Positions 8,932 to 17,222 of a stretch of DNA of 64,000 nt are shown here, one piece after another. The DNA comes from Clostridia bacterium (GTDB lineage Bacteria; Bacillota; Clostridia; UBA1381), in assembly GCA_900756545.1 (NCBI GenBank), contig CAAEKO010000047.1, positions 6,297-70,296 of the forward strand. The letters run 5' to 3'. A program made the position numbers and the translations under genes. Each line of letters starts with the position of its first letter. Position 1 is the stretch's first letter. Below the pieces are notes generated by a model. It was not told the DNA's origin. It did not search any database and was given only the letters and a program-made list of their open reading frames with translations.

Positions 8932-9690
8932 ATGTATGCAAAACGGATCATTCCATGCCTAGACGTAAAGGACGGGCGTGTGGTAAAAGGCGTGAACTTT
9001 GTAAACCTCATCGACGCAGGGGATCCAGTGGAATGCGCGAAGGTATATGACCGGGCGGGCGCGGATGAGCTTGTGTTTTTAGATATTACCGCTTCCTCCG
9101 ACCAACGGGCCACAGTCGTGGATATGGTACAGCGTGTTGCCCGCGAGGTATTCATCCCCTTTACTGTGGGCGGCGGCGTGCGGAGTGTAGAGGATTTCCG
9201 CGCCATCCTGAACGCCGGTGCGGACAAGGTGGCGGTCAACTCAGCCGCCCTCAAACGGCCGGAGCTGATCAGTGAGGCGGCGGAAAAATTTGGCAGCCAG
9301 TGCGTAGTCTGTGCGATTGATGCAAAGCGGCGGTTCAGCGGCGGCTGGGACGTATATCTGAACGGCGGCCGGGTCAACACGGGCCGGGACGCGCTGGAAT
9401 GGGCCGCGGAAGCCCAAAGACTCGGCGCGGGTGAAATCCTTCTGACCAGTATGGACGCGGACGGCACCAAGGCCGGATATGATTTGGAGTTGACCAGTTC
9501 TGTTTCCGAGCTTGTAGACATCCCCGTAATTGCCTCCGGCGGCGCGGGTACAATGGCGCATTTTTTAGATGCGTTTACCATTGGTAAGGCAGACGCGGTG
9601 CTGGCTGCCAGCTTGTTTCACTTCCGGGAAATTGAGATTGTGGATTTAAAAAAATATCTGCGTGACAACGCAGTTGGTGTACGTTTATAA
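8932..9690 (+). CDS. hisF: Imidazole glycerol phosphate synthase, cyclase subunit
   Basis: A 252-residue TIM barrel that converts PRFAR plus ammonia to imidazole glycerol phosphate and AICAR. Catalytic Asp11 is in RIIPCLDVKDGRVVKG and the second catalytic Asp in VVCAIDAKRR. Phosphate-binding loops VGGGVRS and IASGGAG are present. AAGGAG lies before the ATG. Sequence features match true histidine-pathway HisF rather than the surface-sugar paralogue group, although the two-gene context alone would allow either. Confidence 0.95.
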   Translation: MYAKRIIPCLDVKDGRVVKGVNFVNLIDAGDPVECAKVYDRAGADELVFLDITASSDQRATVVDMVQRVAREVFIPFTVGGGVRSVEDFRAILNAGADKVAVNSAALKRPELISEAAEKFGSQCVVCAIDAKRRFSGGWDVYLNGGRVNTGRDALEWAAEAQRLGAGEILLTSMDADGTKAGYDLELTSSVSELVDIPVIASGGAGTMAHFLDAFTIGKADAVLAASLFHFREIEIVDLKKYLRDNAVGVRL

Positions 9691-9789
9691 CAAACGCGCC
9701 TTCGGCGAGCCGGCTTAGAAGCATAATGCTTTTGTTTGCGCATGTGCGCTTTGGGGCTTGCCCGAAAATATCGAACGCGCATTCAATTA

Positions 9790-9827
9790 TTTTTACTTAT
9801 AGGAAATTGATTTCCTATAAGTAAAAA
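9790..9827. repeat. 18-bp perfect inverted repeat
   Basis: Arms 9790-9807 and 9810-9827 (TTTTTACTTATAGGAAAT and its complement) are separated by 2 nt. The structure sits between the convergent hisF and clpC genes, next to a second hairpin. As RNA it has A/T-rich flanks and could help terminate the hisF transcript. Confidence 0.7.
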
Positions 9828-9863
9828 AACAGCGGCATTCAAAATGAATGCCGCTGTTTTTTA
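9823..9863. terminator. Bidirectional terminator between hisF and clpC
   Basis: ACAGCGGCATTCA and its complement form a 13-bp stem (9829-9841 and 9845-9857) with a run of A on the left and a run of T on the right, so it works for both convergent genes. Confidence 0.9.
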
Positions 9864-9867
9864 TGAA

Positions 9868-12303
9868 TTATGCCAATACAAAGTCACCGTTCTTCGCGTC
9901 TACTGTAATCTTATCGCCGGGAGATACTTCCCCGTCAATAATTTTTTCTGAAAGCATATCCTCAATTCTGCTCTGAATTGCACGTCGCAGAGGCCGCGCG
10001 CCGTATATTGGGTCATAACCCGCTTTGGCGATCTCCGCCAGAGCGGCGTCGGTAAATTCCGCGGCCATCTCGTTGGCGGCCAAACGTTTATTCAAGCCAG
10101 ACAGCATCAAGGATGCAATCTCCTTAATATTATCCTCCGTCAAACGCTTAAACACAATGATTTCATCAATTCTATTCAGAAATTCCGGTTTGAACGCCCG
10201 CTTTACTTCTTCCATCACCTTATCCCGAATCACTGTATCGTCAGTGCTGTTTTCCTTATCTGTACCAAAGCCCAGCTTGGAGCCGGTATGCAGGATATTT
10301 TTTGCACCCAGGTTTGAAGTCATAATAATGACTGTGTTTCGGAAATCCACCCGCCGTCCCTGGGCGTCCGTCAGGATGCCATCCTCCAGAATCTGGAGCA
10401 TAATATTGAACACATCCGGATGGGCTTTTTCAATTTCATCAAAAAGCAGGACGGAATACGGATGCTTACGAATCTTCTCCGTCAGCTGACCGCCCTCCTC
10501 AAAGCCTACATATCCCGGCGGTGAACCGATAAACTTAGATACCGCGTGTTTCTCCATATATTCAGACATATCAATCCGGATCATTGCTTCTTCTGAACCA
10601 AACATGCTTTCCGCCAATGCCTTGGAAAGCTCTGTTTTTCCTACTCCTGTAGGGCCTAAGAACAGGAACGAGCCTACTGGACGTTTTGGATCCTTCAATC
10701 CAGCCCGGCCTCTTCGGATAGCTTTCGCCACGGCTGTTACCGCCTCATTCTGCCCGATTACCCGCTGATGCAGGATATTTTCAAGGTTTTTCAGTTTTTC
10801 ACTTTCCTCCTGCGCTAGCTTGGCTACTGGGATACTCGTCCAATCGGCCACAATATCCGCAATATCATCCTCGGAAACCACCGCGTTATTCGAGGTTGCA
10901 GTCCCCTTCCATTTTTCCTTTTCTGCAGACATTTGGCTCTGAAGCTCTTTTTCTTCATCCCGGAGTTTAGCCGCTTTTTCAAAGTCCTGTGCGGTGATGG
11001 CTTCCTCCTTATCCTTGGCAATAGCCTCCAGCTTATTTTCCAAGTTCTTTACATCCGGCGGCGCGGTCAGGGCAGACAGCTTTTTCTTTGATGCAGCCTC
11101 GTCAATCAGATCAATGGCCTTGTCCGGCAAAAACCGGTCTGTAATATAACGGGCCGAAAGCTTAGCCGCCGCCTCTAAAGCCTCATCTGTGATTTTCACC
11201 CCATGGTGCGCCTCATACTTGTCCCGGATTCCTTTTAGAATCTGACAGGTTTCCTCGACAGTCGGTTCGCCTACCATGACCGGCTGAAACCGGCGTTCCA
11301 GCGCCGCGTCCTTTTCAATATACTTTCGGTATTCCGTCACCGTTGTGGCGCCGATCAGCTGTAATTCTCCCCGTGCCAGGGACGGCTTTAAAATGTTGGA
11401 GGCGTCAATGGCTCCCTCTGCCGCGCCCGCACCTACAATCGTATGCATTTCGTCAATGAACAGAATCACATCCCCAGCAGTAATGACCTCTTCAACCGCT
11501 TTTTTCAGCCGTTCTTCAAACTCGCCCCGGTATTTAGCGCCGGCAACCATTGAAGATAAATCCAGCGTTACCAGCCGCTTGTCCTTCAATATCTCCGGCA
11601 CATCGCCCGCGGCGATTTTCTGCGCCAATCCTTCCACAACGGCTGTTTTTCCTACACCCGGCTCACCAATCAGGCAGGGATTATTTTTTGATCGCCGGGA
11701 AAGAATCTGAATCACCCGCTCAATTTCCCGGTCACGCCCGATTACCGGATCAAATTTATTTTCATTAGCCATTTCCGTCAGGTCACGGCCAAACTGGTCC
11801 AGCGTTGGGGTTTTTGTATTCTTTTTAACCTTTTTGGCCTGCGGTGATGCAGAGGATAAGGGTTCGCTGTCAATTGCGTTTACCGTCTCCGAATAAAACT
11901 CGTTCAGCCGTACGCCCAGCGCACTCAATATCTGCGCCGCTACACCGTCGCCGTCCCGGATAATCGCCATCAGCAGATGCTCCGTACCGATATAGTTATG
12001 CCCCAGCCGGCGGGCCTCCATAGCGCTGATTTCCAAAATCCGCTTGCTCCGCGGCGTCAGGGACAGATCCGCGTTTTCCGCCAGCGGTGCACCGGTTCCA
12101 ATGGCCTCCTTGATTTTTGCCAGCACCTCCTGTTCAGATACACCTGCTTTGGCAAGCGCCCGTGCCGCTACACCCGTTCCCTCCCGCAGGAGTCCCAAAA
12201 GAATGTGCTCGCTGCCGATATAACCATGCCCCAGTTCACATGCTGCCTGATGGGCACAGTTGATAGCTTCTCTCGCTTTTTCAGTAAAATTAGAAAATGT
12301 CAT
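9868..12303 (-). CDS. clpC: ATP-dependent Clp protease ATP-binding subunit ClpC
   Basis: An 811-residue HSP100 unfoldase that feeds substrates, including arginine-phosphorylated proteins, to ClpP. Order: two N-terminal Clp repeats (about 1-145; FTEKAREAINCAHQAA, RILEISAMEARRLGHNYIG), AAA1 with Walker A GEPGVGKTAVVEG and DEMHTIVGAG, a UVR segment in the middle (ITAQDFEKAAKLRDEEKELQ), then AAA2 with GPTGVGKTELSKAL and the C-terminal D2 domain. ATG 12303 is chosen since GGAAAGG lies 8 nt upstream; an in-frame GTG at 12312 is too close to that site. It is the last gene of ctsR-mcsA-mcsB-clpC. Confidence 0.96.
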   Translation of the reverse strand: MTFSNFTEKAREAINCAHQAACELGHGYIGSEHILLGLLREGTGVAARALAKAGVSEQEVLAKIKEAIGTGAPLAENADLSLTPRSKRILEISAMEARRLGHNYIGTEHLLMAIIRDGDGVAAQILSALGVRLNEFYSETVNAIDSEPLSSASPQAKKVKKNTKTPTLDQFGRDLTEMANENKFDPVIGRDREIERVIQILSRRSKNNPCLIGEPGVGKTAVVEGLAQKIAAGDVPEILKDKRLVTLDLSSMVAGAKYRGEFEERLKKAVEEVITAGDVILFIDEMHTIVGAGAAEGAIDASNILKPSLARGELQLIGATTVTEYRKYIEKDAALERRFQPVMVGEPTVEETCQILKGIRDKYEAHHGVKITDEALEAAAKLSARYITDRFLPDKAIDLIDEAASKKKLSALTAPPDVKNLENKLEAIAKDKEEAITAQDFEKAAKLRDEEKELQSQMSAEKEKWKGTATSNNAVVSEDDIADIVADWTSIPVAKLAQEESEKLKNLENILHQRVIGQNEAVTAVAKAIRRGRAGLKDPKRPVGSFLFLGPTGVGKTELSKALAESMFGSEEAMIRIDMSEYMEKHAVSKFIGSPPGYVGFEEGGQLTEKIRKHPYSVLLFDEIEKAHPDVFNIMLQILEDGILTDAQGRRVDFRNTVIIMTSNLGAKNILHTGSKLGFGTDKENSTDDTVIRDKVMEEVKRAFKPEFLNRIDEIIVFKRLTEDNIKEIASLMLSGLNKRLAANEMAAEFTDAALAEIAKAGYDPIYGARPLRRAIQSRIEDMLSEKIIDGEVSPGDKITVDAKNGDFVLA

Positions 12304-12319
12304 TGTACTCACCTTTCCT

Positions 12320-13333
12320 TCAAGCTAAGCTTCCGCGTATAATCTCCGCCCGCATCTTATCCCGCGCCCCAGGCGTGGGGTCGCCGTCAATATGCTGCGC
12401 TACACATGCAGGCTCGGTATTCACCATAATTTCCCACATATTGTCCGGCGCAGAATCAATTATATTCATATTCTTCCCAAAAACCACATCAGATATAAGC
12501 GCCTTTGCCTCCTGAGAGGATAAGCTCCGGGCGTATTTAAGCGTTCCGTAGGCGCGCCATAGCCGGTCAGCCAGCTGATCGCCGTTTTTCTCGGCTAGCA
12601 TTTTGCGGGCTTCCCGTTCCCGGTCCGCGATCTGCATGGCCACATTTTTCAGTTTTCCGATAATATCCTGCTCCGACATACCCAGCGTGACCTGATTGGA
12701 TATCTGGTATAGATTTCCATATGCCTTTGAGCCTTCGCCGTACATGCCGCGCACCGCGATACCCAGCTGTCCGGCAGAATTGATGACCCGGGCAATATTA
12801 TCGGTCATGGTCAGCGCAGGCAGATGCATCATCACTGACGCCCGCATACCTGTTCCGGTATTGGTGGGACAGCTTGTCAGATAACCGAATTCATTGTCAA
12901 ACGCATATTCCAGATGCTCCTCCAGCACATCATCCACCCGGTCGGCAGTTTCCCATGCTTTTTCCAGATTGAAGCCGCCCAGTATAATCTGAAGCCGGAT
13001 ATGATCTTCCTCCATCAGCATCACACTCATGGATTCATCCCTGCTCAGCAGAACAGAGCCGGCTTTGCGGTTCATCATTTCCGGACTGATTAAATGCTTT
13101 TCATACAGCACCTGTTTTTCCCGCTCCGCTGCCTTTTCCATATTCAGAACCTGAAAATCCTTCGCCAGTGTGGAATTACCGTTCATCACAGAATCACAGA
13201 TTTCCCCGGCGGCCTTTTTTGCCTGTTCCACAGTCATAGACCCCGGAAACGGATAACTTTTGAGATTTCGCGCCAGGCGAATCCTTGTGCTTACCATAAT
13301 ATCATCATTACATTTTTCCTGATACCAAATCAT
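12320..13333 (-). CDS. mcsB: Protein-arginine kinase McsB
   Basis: A 337-residue member of the ATP:guanido phosphotransferase family that phosphorylates arginines in CtsR and misfolded proteins and delivers them to ClpC-ClpP. Seen: STRIRLARNLKSYPFPGSM, MLMEEDHIRLQII, the catalytic-Cys loop LTSCPTNTGTGMRASVMMHL, and GMYGEGSKAYGNLYQISNQV. The ATG at 13333 has AAGGAGG 8 nt upstream; GTG 13342 overlaps that site. It lies between mcsA and clpC, with short gaps throughout. Confidence 0.96.
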   Translation of the reverse strand: MIWYQEKCNDDIMVSTRIRLARNLKSYPFPGSMTVEQAKKAAGEICDSVMNGNSTLAKDFQVLNMEKAAEREKQVLYEKHLISPEMMNRKAGSVLLSRDESMSVMLMEEDHIRLQIILGGFNLEKAWETADRVDDVLEEHLEYAFDNEFGYLTSCPTNTGTGMRASVMMHLPALTMTDNIARVINSAGQLGIAVRGMYGEGSKAYGNLYQISNQVTLGMSEQDIIGKLKNVAMQIADREREARKMLAEKNGDQLADRLWRAYGTLKYARSLSSQEAKALISDVVFGKNMNIIDSAPDNMWEIMVNTEPACVAQHIDGDPTPGARDKMRAEIIRGSLA

Positions 13334-13346
13334 CCCGCTCACCTCC

Positions 13347-13700
13347 TTACTCTACATCGCCCATAGCCTTGATCTCCTTATGGAGCCTGGCGGCCTTTTC
13401 GTAGTCTTCCTCCGCCACAGCCTTGGATAATTCCTCTTTCAACGTCTCGTAACGGCGTTTCTTTTTTAAATCCTCCGCGCAATGGGAAGGTATTTTTCCT
13501 GTATGCGCTGTAGTGCCATGAATCTGCCGAAGGGTCGTTGTCACCGGCGCATGGAATACCTCGTAGCATTTGGCACAGCCGAATTTCCCGCTTTTCTGAA
13601 ATTCAGAATAGCTCCTGCCGCACTGCGGACAAGTCTTTTCTTCCCTGTATACCGGGAAAACATCAAAATTGTTAAAGAAATCTGAAAATAAATCGTACAT
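13347..13700 (-). CDS. mcsA: McsA, activator of McsB; short form with one zinc site
   Basis: A 117-residue protein with a single visible Cys-pair set (CPQCGRSYSEFQ and GCAKCYEVF, residues about 24-48) and a C-terminal UVR motif (AVAEEDYEKAARLHKEIKAM). Bacillus-type McsA is longer and has an extra N-terminal zinc site before this one; here the protein starts MYDLFSDFFNNFDVF instead. GAGGAGG stands before the ATG, so the short start is real unless the upstream frame was lost. McsA binds and activates McsB, and gene order supports that role. Confidence 0.9.
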   Translation of the reverse strand: MYDLFSDFFNNFDVFPVYREEKTCPQCGRSYSEFQKSGKFGCAKCYEVFHAPVTTTLRQIHGTTAHTGKIPSHCAEDLKKKRRYETLKEELSKAVAEEDYEKAARLHKEIKAMGDVE

Positions 13701-13712
13701 AAAAATTCCTCC

Positions 13713-14156
13713 TCACCTTATACTAGCGAATAACATGTTTTTTAAAATCCTTGCCCGCAGGCTATCCCGGTCTTTCTCCGGGATAGCCGCCAGGCTTTTG
13801 TCGGAAACGCCCGCCGCGATCACTGCCGCAACCCCCTCCGGCAGACTGCCTGCTGTCTGAAGGTACGCTAACAGCTCCCCAGCCTTTTTTTCGCTGATTG
13901 TCTCTCCAACATTCACCGCTGCCTCTCCGGCGTCGGTCCGGTCAATCCGGCGTATTTTCAAATATCCTCCGCCGCCCCGCCGGGATTCCACCAAATATCC
14001 CTGTGCGGGACTGAATCGGGTTGAAATCACATAATTGATCTGAGAGGGTACACAGTTGAAAATGGAAGCAAGCTCATTGCGCCCAAGCTCCACCCAGCCA
14101 TCGTCCTCTTTTAACAATTCTATGATAAATGTTTCTATTTTATCGCTGATTCCCAT
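13713..14156 (-). CDS. ctsR: Transcriptional repressor CtsR
   Basis: A 147-residue class III heat-shock repressor. The N-terminal winged HTH includes RNELASIFNCVPSQINYVIS and the glycine-rich wing VESRRGGGGYLKI, which senses temperature and is an McsB target region in Bacillus. The C-terminal dimer domain follows. It is the first gene of the operon it controls; three AGTCAA repeats lie between the promoter and its start. Its ribosome binding site (GGAGGG) is close to the ATG. Confidence 0.96.
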   Translation of the reverse strand: MGISDKIETFIIELLKEDDGWVELGRNELASIFNCVPSQINYVISTRFSPAQGYLVESRRGGGGYLKIRRIDRTDAGEAAVNVGETISEKKAGELLAYLQTAGSLPEGVAAVIAAGVSDKSLAAIPEKDRDSLRARILKNMLFASIR

Positions 14157-14167
14157 ACGCCCTCCAT

Positions 14168-14190
14168 TTTGACTTTGACTTTCCTTGACT
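14168..14190 (-). promoter_or_regulatory. CtsR operator (heptad direct repeats)
   Basis: On the minus strand AGTCAA is repeated: copies at 14185-14190 and 14174-14180 are 10 bp apart, the spacing of the CtsR consensus, and a third copy abuts at 14168-14174. They lie just downstream of the -10 of ctsR, where bound CtsR would block transcription. Confidence 0.88.
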
Positions 14191-14199
14191 TTTAACTGA

Positions 14200-14228
14200 A
14201 TTATACCCTATATTTAGAATAAAGTCAA
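14200..14228 (-). promoter_or_regulatory. Sigma-A promoter of ctsR-mcsA-mcsB-clpC
   Basis: On the minus strand TTGACT (14223-14228), a 17-bp spacer and TATAAT (14200-14205). Confidence 0.9.
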
Positions 14229-14379
14229 TGAAAAAAAATTACATAATTTTTGAATATTTTATGAACATTGGCTTTTCTATCCCTCCTTTCCGGATTAAAT
14301 AAAAATATCTAAAAAATTTAGCAGTTTTTGTTGAAAACCTGTAAAATTTCTGAAAAGCCTCGGAAGTTTTCAATATTAC

Positions 14380-14408
14380 TTGAAAAAACAAGAAGACTAT
14401 GGTATAAA
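14380..14408 (+). promoter_or_regulatory. Promoter of the PRPP synthetase-like gene
   Basis: TTGAAA 14380-14385, a 17-bp spacer and TATAAA 14403-14408 with TGG before the -10. An 8-bp inverted repeat (14331-14338 / 14366-14373) lies just upstream and is otherwise unexplained. Confidence 0.75.
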
Positions 14409-14447
14409 TATAATGTAATTATTTCTGATTATTATAAGGAGGAAAGC

Positions 14448-15584
14448 ATGGAAAACCCATCAAACGAAAGACCGCCAATCGTCGGCAAGCTTAGCATCAT
14501 CAGTATGCGCGGATGTGAGGAAATTACCAGTAAGATCGACTGGTATTTGAAGCAGTTCCGCCCAGACGAGGACTGCGAAACATACGTCACCCACATCAAC
14601 TGCCCCCGGTTCGGAACCGGCGAAGGCAAATGCGTAATTGCCGAAACTGTCCGCGGCCATGATGTATATATCATCTGCGACATGTTTAATCACGGCGTTA
14701 CATATCAGATGTACGACCACGAAAACCACATGAGTCCGGATGACCACTATCAGGATTTGAAACGGATCATTGCCGCCATGAGCGGAAAGGCCCGCCGGAT
14801 CACCGTGGTGATGCCAATGCTTTACGAGGGCCGTCAGCACCGCCGTACCGCCCGGGAATCTCTGGACTGCGCCATGGCCTTACAGGAGCTTGTAGATATG
14901 GGCGTAGCCAACATTATTACCTTTGACGCGCATGACGCCAGAGTCCAGAATGCTATTCCATTAAACGGCTTTGACGATGTACAGACAACTTACCAGATGA
15001 TCAAGGCTCTGACCCGCGCTGTACCGGATATTTCCTTCGACAAAGACGATACTATCGTAATTTCCCCGGACGAGGGCGGTATGCACCGCTGTATGTATTA
15101 CTCCTCCGTGTTGGAAATTGATTTGGGTATGTTCTATAAGCGCAGGAATTATGCCGTTGTGGTAGACGGCAAAAACCCCATCGAGGCTCATGTATATCTT
15201 GGCCGGGATGTGGACGGTAAAGACGTTATTATCGTAGACGATATGATCTCCAGCGGCGAATCCGTTTTGGATATTGCGAAAAAGCTGAAAGCCAAGGGTG
15301 CGAAACGCATTTTTATTTTCACAGCTTTTGGACTGTTCTGCAACGGACTTGAAAAGTTTGACGAGGCCTATAAAAACGGCGAAATCAATCGCGTATTCAC
15401 TACAAATCTGGTTTACCGTATACCGGGGCTGTTTGAACGGGAATGGTACTGCGAGGTAGATATGTCCAAGTATATCTCCCTGCTGATCGACACATTAAAT
15501 CATGACGAAACCATCAGTAACCTCCTTGTTCCGGTGACCCGGATTAAAAACCTGCTCAAAAAAATCGGACAGGCGCACGATTAA
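14448..15584 (+). CDS. prs: Ribose-phosphate pyrophosphokinase (long Clostridial form)
   Basis: A 378-residue PRPP synthetase, making PRPP from ribose 5-phosphate and ATP for nucleotides, His and Trp. The PRPP loop DVIIVDDMISSGESVLDIAK is clear, as are MPMLYEGRQHRRTARE (ATP/ribose-5-P region), FDAHDARVQNAIP and ISPDEGGMHRCMYY. It is longer than the usual 310-330 residues, with an N-terminal extension and inserts, typical of the divergent Prs seen in some Clostridia. AAGGAGG precedes ATG 14448; the open frame upstream has no start signal. Activity is likely, but it could be a second specialised PRPP synthetase. Confidence 0.85.
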   Translation: MENPSNERPPIVGKLSIISMRGCEEITSKIDWYLKQFRPDEDCETYVTHINCPRFGTGEGKCVIAETVRGHDVYIICDMFNHGVTYQMYDHENHMSPDDHYQDLKRIIAAMSGKARRITVVMPMLYEGRQHRRTARESLDCAMALQELVDMGVANIITFDAHDARVQNAIPLNGFDDVQTTYQMIKALTRAVPDISFDKDDTIVISPDEGGMHRCMYYSSVLEIDLGMFYKRRNYAVVVDGKNPIEAHVYLGRDVDGKDVIIVDDMISSGESVLDIAKKLKAKGAKRIFIFTAFGLFCNGLEKFDEAYKNGEINRVFTTNLVYRIPGLFEREWYCEVDMSKYISLLIDTLNHDETISNLLVPVTRIKNLLKKIGQAHD

Positions 15585-15593
15585 TTAAATTCT

Positions 15594-15620
15594 TGCCGGG
15601 GCTTATGCCCCGGCTTTTTA
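15594..15620 (+). terminator. Rho-independent terminator after prs
   Basis: GCCGGGGC (15595-15602), loop TTAT, GCCCCGGC (15607-15614), then TTTTT. Confidence 0.92.
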
Positions 15621-15661
15621 TTTTCTTCTCTTATTTTACCCCATAACTTCCTGAATAAACC

Positions 15662-15690
15662 TTGACTTCCATTTAAAAATATAATACAAT
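15662..15690 (+). promoter_or_regulatory. Promoter of the nucleotidyltransferase gene
   Basis: TTGACT 15662-15667, a 17-bp spacer and TACAAT 15685-15690. Confidence 0.85.
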
Positions 15691-15724
15691 GTATTCATCT
15701 TATTTAAATGATGGAGGGAATGGA

Positions 15725-16462
15725 ATGGATTGTATATTGTTGGCGGCAGGATATGCTACAAGGCTGTATCCCCTGACGGAAAATATGCCTAAGGCGCTCT
15801 TGCAAATGGGCAGTAAAACGATTTTAGATCATGTTATGGACAAGCTGGAAGAAATACCGGAGATCAACCGTGTTTTTATAGTGACCAATCATCGGTTTGC
15901 GGGTCAGTTTTCGGACTGGGCGGCCGACTACACTGGCGCAAAGCCCGTCAAGGTTTTGGATGACGGCACCACCAATAACGATAACCGCCTGGGCGCCATC
16001 GGCGATATGAAATATGTGATTGATCAGGAAAAGATTACAGATGAAATCTTTGTCTTAGCCAGTGATAACATTTTCCGTTTTTCCCTGAAGGACATGGTTA
16101 AAATGTACTATGATACAGGCTGCGACTTGATTTCCGCCCATTATATAGAAGACAAAAAAACACGGCAGGCCATGGGGATTGTAGAGCTAGCGCCGGATAA
16201 CAAGGTCATCGGTTTTGTTGAAAAGCCGCAGGAGCCAAAATCTCACTATGCAGCGCCGCCCTTCTATTTATACCGGAAGGAGACACTGCCCTTGATCGAT
16301 AAATACTTAAAGGAAGGCAATAACCCTGATGCACCAGGCCATTTTATTCCTTGGCTGATTCATCAGACAGATGTATACGCGTATACCTTTGAGGACATGA
16401 TTATTGATATTGGCACGCCGGAAAGCTATCAGGCGGCGCAGGAATTATTCAGAAACGAATAG
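15725..16462 (+). CDS. Sugar-1-phosphate nucleotidyltransferase
   Basis: A 245-residue GT-A fold enzyme that activates sugar phosphates with NTP. The nucleotide-binding motif is LLAAGYATRLYPLTENMPKA; later ASDNIFRF holds the metal-binding Asp, and VEKPQEPKSHYA and DIGTPESYQAA match the sugar-binding and C-terminal motifs of the glucose-1-P thymidylyl/uridylyl group. GGAGGG precedes ATG 15725. The gene stands alone between its own promoter and terminator, so the sugar cannot be inferred from neighbours. Confidence 0.88.
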   Translation: MDCILLAAGYATRLYPLTENMPKALLQMGSKTILDHVMDKLEEIPEINRVFIVTNHRFAGQFSDWAADYTGAKPVKVLDDGTTNNDNRLGAIGDMKYVIDQEKITDEIFVLASDNIFRFSLKDMVKMYYDTGCDLISAHYIEDKKTRQAMGIVELAPDNKVIGFVEKPQEPKSHYAAPPFYLYRKETLPLIDKYLKEGNNPDAPGHFIPWLIHQTDVYAYTFEDMIIDIGTPESYQAAQELFRNE

Positions 16463-16470
16463 GGCATACT

Positions 16471-16497
16471 AAACGGGCTGTTTTACAGTCCGTTTTT
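16471..16497 (+). terminator. Terminator after the nucleotidyltransferase
   Basis: AACGGGCTG, loop TTTTA, CAGTCCGTT (one G-U pair), then T-run. Confidence 0.8.
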
Positions 16498-16524
16498 CAA
16501 TTCTATTTTTTCGGAGGCAATGCT

Positions 16525-17082
16525 ATGGACTATATCCTGTATTTCTTTATTTATTCAACCTTAGGCTGGGTACTGGAAACCGTGTACGCATTCTGCACAA
16601 CCCGGCGCTACATCATCCGGCGCACTATGCTGCGCCTCCCGGCCTGCCCGGTTTACGGTATCGGCGCGGTCTTGCTGATCCTGACGCTAAAGCCCGTGTC
16701 GGATAATTACCTTTTGGTATTCTGCGGCGGCTTTCTGGTAGCAAGCTGTGCCGAGTATATTACAGAATTTTACGCTGAGCATTTTCTTCGGGTGCGCCTT
16801 TGGGATTACCGGCAAATCCCGGTCAATCTTCATGGCCGGGTATGCGCGTGGTTTTCTCTTTGCTGGGGAATTGCCGCTGTTGTGTTTCTCCGTTTCCTGG
16901 AGCCTGCTGTGTCAGCGCTGGTCTCCCAGCTCCCCTTCTATTCTAAAACTCTTTTTGCCGCCTTCGGGTGCATGTGTTTTCTCCCCGATTTATCCGCAAC
17001 ACTCCAGGCCTACCGCGATTTCGGCGCCGGAAAAGACGAAACGCTCAAGAAAGTCCTGCCGTATGTTGAACGTTTTGTGTAA
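16525..17082 (+). CDS. CmpB-like integral membrane protein (putative ABC transporter permease, PF06541 type)
   Basis: A 185-residue protein with about five hydrophobic segments. The start MDYILYFFIYSTLGWVLETV and the motif FCTTRRYIIRR are characteristic of this family. SCAEYITEFYAEHFLRVRLW and DYRQIPVNLHGRVCAWFSLC follow, also family hallmarks. The family is often labelled an ABC permease but rarely has an ATPase partner, and none is adjacent here. GGAGG lies before the ATG. Function unknown. Confidence 0.85.
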   Translation: MDYILYFFIYSTLGWVLETVYAFCTTRRYIIRRTMLRLPACPVYGIGAVLLILTLKPVSDNYLLVFCGGFLVASCAEYITEFYAEHFLRVRLWDYRQIPVNLHGRVCAWFSLCWGIAAVVFLRFLEPAVSALVSQLPFYSKTLFAAFGCMCFLPDLSATLQAYRDFGAGKDETLKKVLPYVERFV

Positions 17083-17151
17083 TTTCTGTGTATTTTTCGT
17101 AAACTTTCACTTCATTTTTAGAAATATTCACACTCTGTTTAAAATTATATA

Positions 17152-17180
17152 TTGATTTTTTTATGAATAAATGGTATAGT
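17152..17180 (+). promoter_or_regulatory. Promoter of the repeat-protein/hemolysin III operon
   Basis: TTGATT 17152-17157, a 17-bp spacer and TATAGT 17175-17180 with TGG before the -10. Confidence 0.75.
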
Positions 17181-17222
17181 TAGATGTATGATTTATTTTC
17201 AAAGATGAAAGGGGAAACTTTT

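Noticed and set aside
9709..9718. Shared GCCGGCTTAG at 9709-9718 and 25306-25315 as a dispersed repeat
   Set aside because: Only ten bases in common, and the flanks differ; chance within GC-rich hairpins is possible.
10025..10489. Long open frames on the opposite strand of clpC and other real genes (such as 1420-1896, 23519-23998, 54656-55339)
   Set aside because: They are mirror frames of well-supported genes caused by codon bias; no family motif or ribosome site.
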